From Dermanyssus gallinae (taxonomy: Eukaryota > Arthropoda > Arachnida > Mesostigmata > Dermanyssidae), in contig QVRM01000283.1 in assembly GCA_003439945.1 (NCBI GenBank), positions 1 through 64,000 of the forward strand: a stretch of 64,000 nucleotides of DNA, given 5' to 3'. Under the pieces are notes generated by a model. The model saw nothing but the letters and a program-made list of their open reading frames with translations, did no database searches and was not told the origin of the DNA. The position numbers and the translations under genes are program-made. Positions 1-10,869 of the stretch are shown here, one piece after another (positions within the stretch are counted from its first letter, which is position 1; the number at the start of each line of letters is the position of its first letter).

Positions 1-1510
1 ACCACTGTTTAAAGGCGTGACAGACTAAGCAAGGAAAATTACAGGCCGGTCAGTATCCCCCCTCCAATGTCCAGATATTTTCGAAAAAGCTATATATGAA
101 CATTTGAACGAACACTTTGAGATGTTTAATGGCCTATCAGCGTCAGTTCGGTTTCGACCAAAATGTTGACGACTGTACCCATCATGGATTTTGTTGAAGA
201 GGTTCGCAGAAACCTAATGTTAAAAGACAGTCGCCGGCGTATTTATAGATCTTAGAAAAGCATTGATACAGTTGATGTAAATATTCTGATTAAAAAGTTA
301 ACTCGATATGGAGCGGATGTATTTTTTTTGTCTTGGCTGCGGTCGTTTTGTCGAATAGAGGCAAGTTGTTCAGGGGCAATGCAATCTCGGATGTAAGAAA
401 TATATCTGTTGGAGTGGCTCAGGGCGTATAGGTGGTCCACTTCTCTTCAACATCTTATTAAACGACATATTTAGCGTAACAAAACATGCAAAGTTGACCT
501 TGTTTGCGGACGATACCACCGCCCTATCGTCGGGGAACTCCCCAACTGAGGTAGAGGCTATGGTCCGCGAGGACCTTCAGAGGTTATCATCATGGTTCAG
601 GAGTAACCGGTCTCTATATGAATTGGAGGAAAACAGGTGTAATGCAAGTTCCTTTCCCCGCGGGGTTCCGTTACGACGAATCCCCTCCGTTTCCAGTGCG
701 ACGGCATAGCCCTTTCGCTTCTAAAGTGACTACTATCGTTTCCGAAGTTCCTAGGCGTTACGTTGGACGAAAAGCTGACCCTTGAAGCGCAATGTCCACA
801 CATATACGTAAGAAAAATATCTGGCAGCAATGCAGCTCTATACAGAGCTCGACGAATTCTTCCCCAAAACTGCCCTGATGGCGATGTATTTTGCCTACGT
901 CCATAGTCACCTGACCTACGCTGTAGAAGTTTATGGCTTAACACAGATGCGTCTTATCAGGTCGCTTCATCGACTCCAAAAACGAGCACTGAGAACAACT
1001 CTGGACCTCTGGATGCGAGATTCAGTGCAACCGCACTACAAAAATATTAACATTTTGCCGTTCCCAAAACTTATAGAATACTGTCTCGTAGTTGAAATTA
1101 AGCGTATACTCCTTGGAGTGCATCCAAACTTATATGGTCTGGCAACATCAGCAACACCCATATCTACAAGGGGTAACGCATCAAACCTGCTTACTCTGTC
1201 ACACTCCAACTCCAACCAGTCAAGGCTATCAATCAGAAACATTGGGGCCTCCTACTGGAACGAAAGTACCGGCCTCCGTTAGGCAGACAAAGTACCTGCT
1301 CAAATTCAAATGCGATCTCAAAGAGCATTATCTTGAAACTTTGGTATCTGGTTAAAAGTGATATAAAAATACAATCATGTTGCAATATATTGTAAATAGG
1401 TGAAAATGACTATATAAATTATACATTGTTATTCATAAAAGGGGCTCCGAACAAGATATGTGCTTAATGGAGCTTGAAATTAATGTGTGCAATTATCTAC
1501 AAGAAATGTC
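1..1510 (+). mobile_element. LINE family A, copy 1 (decayed reverse transcriptase and 3' end)
   Basis: Pieces of a non-LTR reverse transcriptase read in order across shifting frames. They are a YRPVS-like stretch near 40-60, a GFRPK-like remnant near 145-165, the LFADDTTALSS catalytic motif at 500-530, a thumb/YLGV-like part near 745-770, and a C-terminal block (YVHSHLTYAVEVYG, then an INILPFPKLIEY block) at 890-1085. The 3' tail at 1465-1545 repeats GTCAATAAACAA. Many stops and frameshifts show it is dead. The copy at 12130 preserves the same protein much better, and 3'-end fragments of the same family lie at 14822 and 39535. The upstream part is outside the window. The clade is APE-type (Jockey/CR1-like) by motif style only. 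Confidence 0.85.
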
Positions 1511-2960
1511 AATAAACAACAGTTGAAAATGTCAATAAACAAACAGAGAGATATGGCCTGCCGGGTGATGTGTGTAGCTTTAGAAGCTCTCGCTCGGGCT
1601 AACGCGCTGGAAATGATGTTGCCGGTCGGCTAATGCACTGTCTGCGCGGTTTCGCTTAGCTCGGCGCGCAGATCTTTTTCACGTGTTGCCTGATCTCTGC
1701 CCACGTTTGTAAGTCGATATATTGATAGTTTGAAATTGACCCGATATAATAGTCAGTGCTTCAAATGTGGTCGTGCATACGTATTAAATAAGTAAACATA
1801 AATAAATGTTTACTTATGTATTATTATTATTATACTTAACCCAGTGATGATTATTACGTCCTTTTCGCTGCGCAAGCGTAGCTTGGCGGGTTTCTACTTG
1901 TTCACATGATAAAGTGCTGTAACTTTCAAACTATGTGCTGTAATACTACGACTCTACCGATCACGGTTTGTCCTGGCTTGGGAATGAACTACATTCATGT
2001 GTGCATTGTAAACGGCGCCCAAGAATAGGGAGAGAGGAGCTAAATTGGAATTCGAACGTCGTTGGTTAGCCGGTGTGTTCTTGTTGTCTCGTATGTTTTT
2101 TTGCCGTCGTTCGATTTGGTTTGTTCTGTTCGGCGGTTCGGCGTCAGCTGCTTTGCTGGGGCTGCGCCGGTAGACACGCTATTCAGATAGGTCGTAAAGC
2201 GAGAAGAACCACCGGGCCGAATTGCAACAACAGCTGATCTTTGTGCTAGTGCTCAATGAAAGAAGCTCGATGGTTTTGGTGTTGTTGTTGTAGTGGTCGT
2301 CTACTATCACTTGCTGTTTATGGTTTCGTTGGTCGAAAGTCGGAATCGAATTTTGTATAATTGACGATTATACAATGAATAACTACATAGCTGTGTGAAA
2401 ATCTTGACCAGCACATTTACGTTCATCCGTCAGCAAATACGTGTATGTAAAATGGCTATGCATAAAATACATGCATATGCATGAATCACCACCCTCAAGA
2501 GGTCTTCCTCTCAACGACAGAAATGCTCTCTTCTCCTAGATATTCGACGCGCACACAGATCGCAATTTCGATATGATATGACGTTTATTTATTCTTAATT
2601 GTAGTTTCTCATTTGTGTTACTACTTCAGGGTAGCCACATAGGTAGAGCAAAGCATCTCTACAAGTTACAGTAAGATTGTTTACTATAACTATTAACTTT
2701 TACGACTTCTTTGATTATTCGATCTGATGTCAAGAAAGTGGTAGGGTCAACTTACCCCACTGAACCTGAGCCAAGGCGATTGCGTGTTGACGCGTGAAAA
2801 GATAAGATAGTGTACGCTTGACACATTTCTGACACAGCTCCAATAAAGCGTTTTTTATAAAATCATTCTACGTTAGCTTTATATTAAAGCTTGAATTGGC
2901 TAACCTCTTGACGTCGTTCAGATTCGCTATTCAAACATAGTTCGCAAATGAGCGAGCCCC
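1511..2960. other. Intergenic stretch upstream of OSGEP, no gene recognised
   Basis: No ORF with recognisable protein content. It contains a short TTA run near 1820, GTT-rich simple sequence near 2278-2295, and CpG-containing patches near 1560-1690 and 2080-2220. The last 80 bases before 3023 should hold the OSGEP 5' UTR and core promoter. I see no clear TATA box there. Confidence 0.5.
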
Positions 2961-3022
2961 ATTGACGGTTGGTGATTCGCAAGTACTGGAGACGTTCCGG
3001 CTGATAGTGCGGTCAGCTAGCG

Positions 3023-5727
3023 ATGGTTTGCGTGATCGGCTTCGAGGGATCGGCGAATAAGCTCGGTGTCGGTATCGTTTGCAATGGAAAGGTTCTGGCT
3101 AACCCCCGAGTGACGTATGTGACTCCACCGGGCGAAGGCTTCCAGCCCGGGCCCACGGCACGACACCACCGACAACATCTGCTTCAGGTAACCAACTGTG
3201 CAGCTGGACGAATTGCTGCTTCTGAAGCGTGCGCAATCTGGTGGCGGGCTATGGAGATGATGAACATATTTAGCAATTATTTAGTTTTAATGTTTTGTTC
3301 TTTTTCTGCTTATGTATATGTGATAATAATCTGGCACTTTGTTCCTAATGAAAATTTGGCAAAGTTTGATAGAGTGTAATCTAATCATAGTTAACAGGAT
3401 GGCATACTTCTTTTTCGCTTTTTATATGTATTTATAGAAAATATGATTTATTAATCATTTACAATACGTTTGCACACTCGGCAGTGCTCGCATTAATAAA
3501 AAAGGTGGTAAAAAGGTGTCACATGAAGTTAAGAATCAGTTGTCCGTGTCCTTGCTTGATGGTAGCCCCCGCTCTTATGGACCCGGCGCGAGCGGTATAT
3601 CCTCAAGGTTCCTTGCAAAGTTAAAACGGTGAGATCCATAAGATTCCTCTTCGTGACGCCGAGCCCCAAGAGCGTCCTCGCAGATTCGGAGTCCCATACA
3701 CCACTCATAGAGATAGTGATGGATCCGAATCTGCGAGGTTTTTGCGGGTCGGGGAGCGCCGCTCTTAGGAACTTGACGTCATATTTGGTGATCTTGTCTT
3801 GCCGCGCTTTTGCCAGGTCCCGGTTCGGGCCGCAAACCTCGGCATCTAAAACCCAGACCTCGGTAGGTGTTGCTATTACGAGGTCGGGCTTTAGACCCGG
3901 TGCGCCCGGTCGACGGAATACTCGCTCACGAACCACCTCATGACCCCTTTCGCGGAGAAGACGCGCCACGCGATCACAGACGTCGTCATGTCTCTTTATG
4001 GTTTGTTGGTGTGTTGTATCGCACATCTGAGCGACATGAGCCAACGTCTCAGGCGCATGACACCCGTGCCTACAACGTTTGTTGTAGCCCGGGCGTCCCC
4101 TGGCCAATCTGGCACGCGTTGGTAGTGCGTTGATCCTGAGCTTTAGTAGGTTTAAATACTCCTTACCAGATAGGTAGGGCATACCCTTAATCCAATAATG
4201 TACAAAGGGCGTTTCGTGTGCTTTTTTAAAATGTGCCCCATCGAACGTGTTGTGTAGTTGTTGAGACCAGTAATCGGTCTCTTGTGTAGCGGTCTCAATG
4301 GAGGTTCCCAAGCGCTCGCAAAGAAGTCTTGTTTTCGCAAGATCTTTTTTGAAGTGCTCGGTGGTTAGCATCCATTGGACCCCAAGGTGCGTGGAGTGTT
4401 GTAGTGCTGTCAGGCGGGAGAGGCGGAGTCTGGGAATGAATGTTTGGAGGCAGGGGATGTCCAGACCGCCGTGTGCTGTGTGCGTGTACAGGTAGGCGTT
4501 CGGCTCCGGGCTTTCGAGCTTAAGCCATTTCGACTTAACAACCTTTCTGATCTCTTTATCTAGGTCGCTAAGGAGTGCGTAAGATGGTCTGGGACCGGAG
4601 ACCACTTTATATAGGAGACGGGGAATGAGAAAGTCTTTCAAAAATATGAGTCTTTGGTGGGGTCTAAGGGGAGCTATCGTGAGTCTGTTGAGTGAATTAA
4701 GGAGTATATCCTTGGTGGAGTCAACTCTGCCATTGCTGTCAAAGTCGACTCCAAGATATCTCCATCGATCGCTCATACCTTTGGCTGGCAATTGCCGATC
4801 TCCAACGTTAAATTCTGGTACCTTTGCCTTCCTTTCTATTAATAGGTGGGAGATAGTAAAGCTTTTATTAGTATTTATTTCAAGGCCTCGGGATTTCAAA
4901 AGTGGGTCCGCAATATTAGGGAGCCGTTGGAGAGTAGATTTCGTGGAGGCTAGGAGGATGAGATCATCCGCAAAGGCTAAGCCCATAAGGCGGAAGTCAT
5001 CAGTAAGTTGGTACCCGATATTAGTTTTGTCTAATTTTGAAAGAATGTCGTCGAGAACTAGATTAAATAAAAGGGGGACAGAGGATCTCCCTGCGTACCA
5101 CCTCTAGTTGACCGAAATGTGTGACATTCTTGTCCAACTTCTATGAGAGTTTTAGATGAGAGGTACAAGCGTTCGATATAATTAATGAATACCTCCGGGT
5201 ATATATAGATAGATACGGCTCTCATTCGCAATTTCTCGCCTATGTACAAATGTATATAACGTCACCGGATTAATAAGCATCACTTTGGTTCCCACTTGAC
5301 ATGTCACGGCAATTATCGATTACTAATATCCTTTGGATTATTTTGTAATTACCGACATAGTGTTATGCCATTATCATGGTGTGCTCGTCTGAATTGAATA
5401 TTGTATGTTTGGTGTACATGATGCAATGATACAAAAAGCCATTTACGAATTCCAGGTCCTTCGTAAGTGCCTGGATGAAGCCGGAATTCCAGTATCCGAA
5501 ATTGACGGCGTTGCATTCACTCAGGGACCCGGAATGGGAGCTCCCTTGGTTCGTACGCAACAACCTGTTATCACGATAAATATACTATGAAGAATATGCC
5601 GGCGATGTCGCATACCGGATTTCCAAAATTATATTGTTGTTATTATTTTAGCATATCTTCTTATAGTCTTCGTATTACTTGTTCTCGTTCCCGTAGCTTT
5701 TCGATCTGTCATTATATAGACATAGCT

Positions 5728-5770
<43 letters not shown>

Positions 5771-5867
5771 CCCCATGTAAGAATGCGTATCTATATTTTA
5801 TCTTTATTTAGAGGTAGATGTGCATTGACGCACACCAAGCATCAATATATTGAACAATTATGGTGTA

Positions 5868-5920
<53 letters not shown>

Positions 5921-6236
5921 TCATATGAGGGCGCGCCGTAAATATCTATGCACCTTCGTGCGAAGAAAATCCATCACATTTTACTTTAGACATACTTGTA
6001 CTTACTGTATGTATATACGTATTACGTCCATACAAAGGTCTCCGTAGCCGTTGTCGCGCGAACGGTAGCACAGCTTTGGAACAAGCCTCTTTTGGGGGTC
6101 AACCATTGCGTCGGTCATATTGAAATGGGAAGACTCATCACGGGAGCGGACAATCCGACGGTCCTCTACGTGAGTGGCGGCAACACGCAGGTTATCGCGT
6201 ATGCGGCTAGGCGGTAAGAAGTCAACAATTCTGCTT

Positions 6237-6299
<63 letters not shown>

Positions 6300-7180
6300 T
6301 ATATTGGCTTCTAGCCTGAAAGACTAGTCCTTTTTTTACTGTGTCGGTAGGCGAGTGCCTCTTGATCATTGGGAATAGGCTTCACTCCAAGGGTACTTCC
6401 TTCATGCTTCCGTTCCACTACTTTATTTTTGTTGCCAGGGTCTGCACATATATAACCTATAAATGAGTAACTTATGATCGGGCCTCACACTTTTTGGGCT
6501 CAGGCGGTAGTTATTAGGAACCGTATAACTAACATGCAAGTGTGACGGAATCCGCTCCGAAAAACACAAGTTTTACCAAGCTTGTGTAGACAACATGCCG
6601 ACATTTTACAGCACATCTCATTACAACCATTATCCACTCCTACCAGGTATCGCATCTTTGGCGAGACAATCGACATCGCCGTCGGCAACTGCCTTGACCG
6701 CTTTGCCCGCGTACTTAAGCTGAGTAATGATCCCAGTCCCGGCTACAACATCGAGCAGGAGGCTAAAAAAGGTAATAAGAATGTCGTCACATGAATGAAC
6801 TTTTTTTCATTTAAACTGCATCCCTTTGCGGTCACAGAAGACCATTAGCTCCAAAACGCAAAGACATTTATACATAGGCACACGTATATATACGATTGCG
6901 AACACTGTAAATCACTAATTTTCTTCAGGCGTATTCCACATTCTGTCATTACCGGACGTAATATGAAAATAATTCAGAAACATCATGATTAATCAACAAG
7001 AAGCAAATATATGTGTATATAGGTCCCGCTGGCTTAGTCTATTTGTCGCACCTCTGGATCCTTGTGTCTTCCAGTTATAGATTCCTTTGAGGTGCTTGCG
7101 TCAGATTGCTGTTGTATCATCTCTCGGGACTCCAGGTTGTGCGTCGTAGACTTTGCTTAGGTGTGGGAAATAATTGCTAA

Positions 7181-7221
<41 letters not shown>

Positions 7222-9016
7222 CTCTTGTTAATTGGCCGTGATTGTGCATAAATATTTGCATATTACATCCGGTTATGACAGAACGTAAAAGGTACGCCTA
7301 AAGGAAGTAACCGTTTGAGTGATGTACAGTGTCCGGAATTATCATTGCGAAGTGTGCCATATGGCGTGATGTCACGCGTATTACATGTAGAAATAAAAAT
7401 ATCTACTTACGATGACTGCACATCCCGTACAGTAACAGCTTAATTTGATCTTTTGTTCCTTTTCATTTGTTTTTCTAGGCACAAAATTCAGTTGCACTAC
7501 CGTACGTTGTGAAGGGCATGGACGTGTCATTTTCGGGTATGCTAAGCTTTCTCGAAGAGCGCACCGAGCAGCTGTTGAGGGATGGCTTTACGCCTGCTGA
7601 TCTCTGCATGTCTCTGCAGGTAGGTTCATTGGTCGACATACATGCTTGTGTGGGTGTATGTAAATACTAAAATTAAATTATAATTATGGCAACTTTATAT
7701 CGCGTCAGTTTCTGGAATACTGGATATGGAAATCAATACAACTGTGTTATGATGTGTGTTTCATGTGCGCGATTGCAGGAGACAATGTTCTCTATGTTGA
7801 TTGAGACAACGGAACGCGCCATGGCTCACACGGGAAGCCAGGAAGTGCTCATCGTGGGAGGAGTGAGTTCTGTCTTATTATAACTGTTTACATTGTTAAT
7901 ATTTCTATTTTCGAAGTACAGGCTTTTATTACACTAGAAAATCCAGACACAATTGCAAGGTGTTCATGTGGACTTGCTGCGTCGGCGCGTGAGGCATGCC
8001 ATATCTCACGGAGCCGATAACAGAAGCGGCGCTTCCTCTGCATACTGCAAGCAACAGCTCGAATTGGAAACATTTTAAAGAAGATGTTTTTAATTCTAGA
8101 CTACCATCCGTTTTGCCGTGATGTATAGCTTCAATGCATCGAGGACCGAAAATGTTGAATATCTAGGGATTCTTCAACAGTTCATGTGATAGCATGGCCG
8201 CTGACTCTCAGCGGTATGATTTAACATCTATTATCAATGAGCATCGCTCAAAGAACCTTCGAATAACAACCGGAATCGAACCCGCGAGGCCACGGTAGAT
8301 GACAGCCATGGCAAACAGCTGCTTCGGAGATTCGCCCTCTCGTTGTTCTTTAGTGACTTCTCCGCATTCTATTCTGTTCACAAAGGGATGTCGTTGTTGC
8401 TTTGCTGACAGGACTCAAAAACGTGAATTATAAATAAAAAACAACTTATTTATTAACCTTACGTGTGCCTGAACAAAAGTTTGCTAAACTGGGATTCAAT
8501 TTGACTGTCCCAAAAATACGTCGAGTGACGGATACTATTGTAACACCTAAGTGCGGATTTATGCGATTTTGCGACTAACGGCCGCTTACTCTTTTTACGT
8601 TGCGGCATGCCTGCTATAAACCATTTACAAGCCAAGGCTATTTCCTAGTTACAATATAGCTTGCAGAACCCTTACAGTTCTACGCGTCTAACAACGCTGC
8701 CTCCTTCTGCAGGTTGGTTGCAACAAACGTCTACAAGAAATGATGGGCAAGATGGCTGACGAAAGAGGCGCAAAGCTTTTTGCTACAGACATGAGGTAAG
8801 GCCTGCGTACATATATATATATATATATATTATATATATAGACAAACATTTGATGTTGTCGTTCCTCTCTCTTACAGATTCTGCATTGACAATGGGGCGA
8901 TGATCGCCCAGGCAGGGTGCTGTATGCTTGAAGCTCAAATGGAAACTGCAATTGAAGAGAGCTCTGTCACTCAAAGATACCGCACAGACCAAGTTGAGGT
9001 GCTGTGGAGAGATTAG
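3023..9016 (+). CDS. OSGEP: tRNA N6-adenosine threonylcarbamoyltransferase (OSGEP/Kae1), 8 coding exons
   Basis: Catalytic subunit of the KEOPS complex; it transfers threonylcarbamoyl from TC-AMP to A37 of ANN-decoding tRNAs. Exons read from splice sites and family similarity: 3023-3187, 5456-5548, 6038-6213, 6647-6771, 7492-7619, 7779-7862, 8713-8795, 8878-9016. They give about 330 residues, close to the roughly 335 usual for the animal protein. Seen: N-terminal [12 protein letters not shown] (ASKHA ATPase fold), the metal-binding pair in [12 protein letters not shown] (His109, His113), [36 protein letters not shown], and [10 protein letters not shown] near the end. The start has G at -3 and +4 and matches the family N-terminus. 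Odd points: the exon 2 donor (TTG|GTTCGT) is weak, and exon 5 stays in frame only from the second AG (7490-7491), not the nearer TTTTCTAG at 7471-7478. Intron 1 holds an antisense R2-like element and intron 3 a (TAA)n run. Confidence 0.95.
3529..5249 (-). mobile_element. R2-clade LINE, 5'-truncated, antisense in OSGEP intron 1
   Basis: A 485-codon ORF (3529-4986) begins at the RT catalytic FADD motif (residues 5-8) and continues through the thumb ([10 protein letters not shown]) to a CX3CX7HX4C zinc knuckle (Cys305, Cys309, His317, Cys322, followed by RHDDV). It ends in a restriction-like endonuclease with PD (367-368), D381, K398 and KY (401-402), then the SGVWDSESA...LGL C-terminal block typical of R2. 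Upstream, 5249-5058 encodes the preceding RT part (IERLYLSS, then TQGDPLSPF) in another frame; one base is missing just after GDPLSP, near 5068-5080. The N-terminal zinc fingers and the first half of RT are absent, as expected of 5'-truncated target-primed insertion. The 3' UTR probably runs down to about 3400 but its end is not defined. It lies outside any visible rDNA. Confidence 0.92.
5735..5921. repeat. (TA)n microsatellites in OSGEP intron 2
   Basis: Two TA runs, 5735-5767 and 5870-5920, about 100 bases apart. The tyrosine/isoleucine ORFs over them are artefacts of the repeat. Confidence 0.95.
6237..6300. repeat. (TAA)n microsatellite in OSGEP intron 3
   Basis: About 21 tandem TAA/ATA triplets immediately after exon 3. 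The following 170 bases (6300-6480) are unassigned and could be a TTA-tailed element on the - strand, but no family is recognised. Confidence 0.95.
7184..7220. repeat. (TA)n microsatellite in OSGEP intron 4
   Basis: An uninterrupted TA run of about 18 units. Confidence 0.95.
8120..8335 (-). mobile_element. tRNA-derived SINE, family S2, copy 1, in OSGEP intron 6
   Basis: Matches the copies at 60640 and 63085. On the - strand it carries a Pol III box B (GGTTCGATTCC, at 8272-8283). Downstream lies the shared body TTCTTTGAGCGATGCTCATTGA and the hairpin CCGCTGA-GAG-TCAGCGG (8198-8214). Box A should lie near 8300-8335 but is eroded. Family membership rests on my reading of about 200 bases of colinear similarity. 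Confidence 0.8.
8811..8841. repeat. (TA)n microsatellite in OSGEP intron 7
   Basis: A TA run in the short intron between exons 7 and 8, about 36 bases upstream of the exon 8 acceptor. Confidence 0.9.
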
Positions 9017-9189
9017 AATCTACAGACGGCGAAATATCGAAGACGATTAATCAGGCAGGAGCACAGAAATCTCCTTTCAAACTCCATCACTGTAAAGTAA
9101 TCTATACACTGTATTTTTAGGATATATTTGTGTAAATACAAAGTAGCTCTAAGGAGTTGTGCATTTTAATGATACCTTCAGAATAGACA

Positions 9190-9195
9190 AATAAA
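9190..9195 (+). terminator. OSGEP: Poly(A) signal AATAAA of OSGEP
   Basis: A canonical AATAAA 174 bases after the stop codon; a second AATAAA lies at about 9425. No competing signal is seen closer to the stop. Confidence 0.7.
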
Positions 9196-9199
9196 TCAC

Positions 9200-10412
9200 A
9201 TTCAATATTTCTGCCAAAAGTGTTGCTAATTCATTACATAGGATTTGTCTCTTTTTTCTTCCAGGACAAAAACTTCTGTTCTATAATGAAGAACTGCAAG
9301 GCGGCCAGAACTTCGTGATTTCTTACGTTTTTCTGATAATTGTTATTTTCAAGTCATAGACATGTTTTCTTTTTAGTTCATACGATTAAAAATACGTCTA
9401 CGACTTATGAAGAAAGGGCAATAATAAAGCAAACATAATCGAAAGACACTATATATTAATATGAAATACCTACGTGTCCTAGATGCATTAATCGCTATGC
9501 GGGTCTGGTGCTAGTATCCCCTTTATCACTGGTTGCCTTCACAATGGTCAGTCACGCGGCGTCTCAGGCAAAACACGCAGCTCGCCCAGGCGAGGCTAAC
9601 AAATGAGGAAAATAAGCGTCAATCGAATACCCCCCTCGGCTTCAGGTCAGGCTCGAACTCGGCACGGGCAGAAAACTCGCCTACGAAATTTTTGAAAGGT
9701 TGTCGACGGCGGCCTGCATATGTGCGCATACCTACATAAATTGTGTATATTATTGCGAGTAAATAAAACGAGTGAATAAACAATTTACTGGCTATACGTG
9801 CTTGATTCTAAGAGCATGACTGCGTCAGTAGATTTTTTTGGCGAATTGGTCTATTGCTGTTTGTAGAATATGGAATGAACGGGGCAATAAAAATTACGAA
9901 TTGCGTATCGACTACAAAACTAGTGCGCCAGATTTGTTGCCGTCACTTAAATCTATGCATAGAGAATAAGTTTCTCGGCTGGGTTAAATTAGCGAATGCT
10001 GCGCTGGTTACCTACAATGCGTTGTATGACGCAAACAAGCCGGGCCAGCATATGTGTGTTTTGTTTTTGCAAAGCTCCGCATAGGTATATATGCAAGTAG
10101 GTGCTAAAACTAACCGAATTCTAATGTGCCCCTCTGTAAAATTAAACATGATAAATTATATATTAAGCAAACGGCAAATGTGCATGCTAATATATAGTAA
10201 GTTGATAATAAAAAGAAAACACAAGATACACGTGTATAGGAGCGAAGAATCCAAATCTGATAAGCATTGTGAGCACATGTCAGGAGCAATGCACAATGGT
10301 TCTTTTCACGATAACAACTTTGTGCAAGTATTTGCGTGTAATACTTATTACTGCCACACGCGCGGCTATGCCGCTATGAAATACGATAAGGTTAGACATC
10401 AAATAAGAGTTA
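9200..10412. other. Intergenic stretch downstream of OSGEP, no gene recognised
   Basis: AT-rich. Several short ORFs (longest 121 codons at 10091-10456) have no recognisable content. A GTTCGAGCC-like box B remnant on the - strand near 9648-9660 hints at another SINE, but it is a single copy. Confidence 0.5.
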
Positions 10413-10430
10413 TACTATTTCAATTGAATG

Positions 10431-10609
10431 TCGAGCCCGGTGGCATGGTGGATTAAGTCTGCGCTTCGCAACCGGAGAAAACACATAGGTGCGCGGGTTT
10501 GAGCCCCACCGTTGCACATTTGTATTTATGGGGGTCCGTCTATGAAGAAATGCGAAAAACAGTTCCGTGGACGTTAAATCTTGGCTGAGGGTCAGCCAGA
10601 AAACTTCAC
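10431..10609 (+). mobile_element. tRNA-derived SINE, family S1, copy 1, with intact target-site duplication
   Basis: It starts with a tRNA-like head (GTGGCATGGTGGATTA as box A region) and carries box B GGTTTGAGCCC at 10496-10506. The family body (TTTATGGGGGTCCGTCTATG, then TTCCGTGGACGTTAAATC) follows, and a hairpin GGCTGA-GGG-TCAGCC lies at 10583-10597. It is bounded by a perfect 18-bp direct repeat TACTATTTCAATTGAATG at 10413-10430 and 10610-10627, which defines both ends (179 bp). Related copies are at 15779 (+) and 28871 (-). The intact duplication implies recent insertion. Confidence 0.92.
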
Positions 10610-10869
10610 TACTATTTCAATTGAATGGTAATTATCAGCCCAAATTTGGAACGTGTTGACAATAAGAGCCTAAGTGAAGCTACGTGGGACTTAATGTTCT
10701 TTTCTAATAAGGAAACAAACTAGATACATTTATTTTAAGAAGAAACTTCTTTTTTTTGTCACGCCATTAGTCCAATTGCAATTATGTCGACACCAGCTGA
10801 CAACGGTATAAGTGTCAATGCTATGTTCATACTCAATCGTTGTAGTGTCGGACAACCCACCGAGCGGTA

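Noticed and set aside
5587..6047. Overlapping ORFs rich in Tyr/Ile across (TA)n runs
   Set aside because: Artefacts of the TA microsatellite; the same happens at 41102, 51341, 60828 and 61715.
9533..9740. Possible third SINE family (GAGTTCGAGCCTGACC box B-like on the - strand)
   Set aside because: Only one copy in the window and no convincing box A or target duplication.
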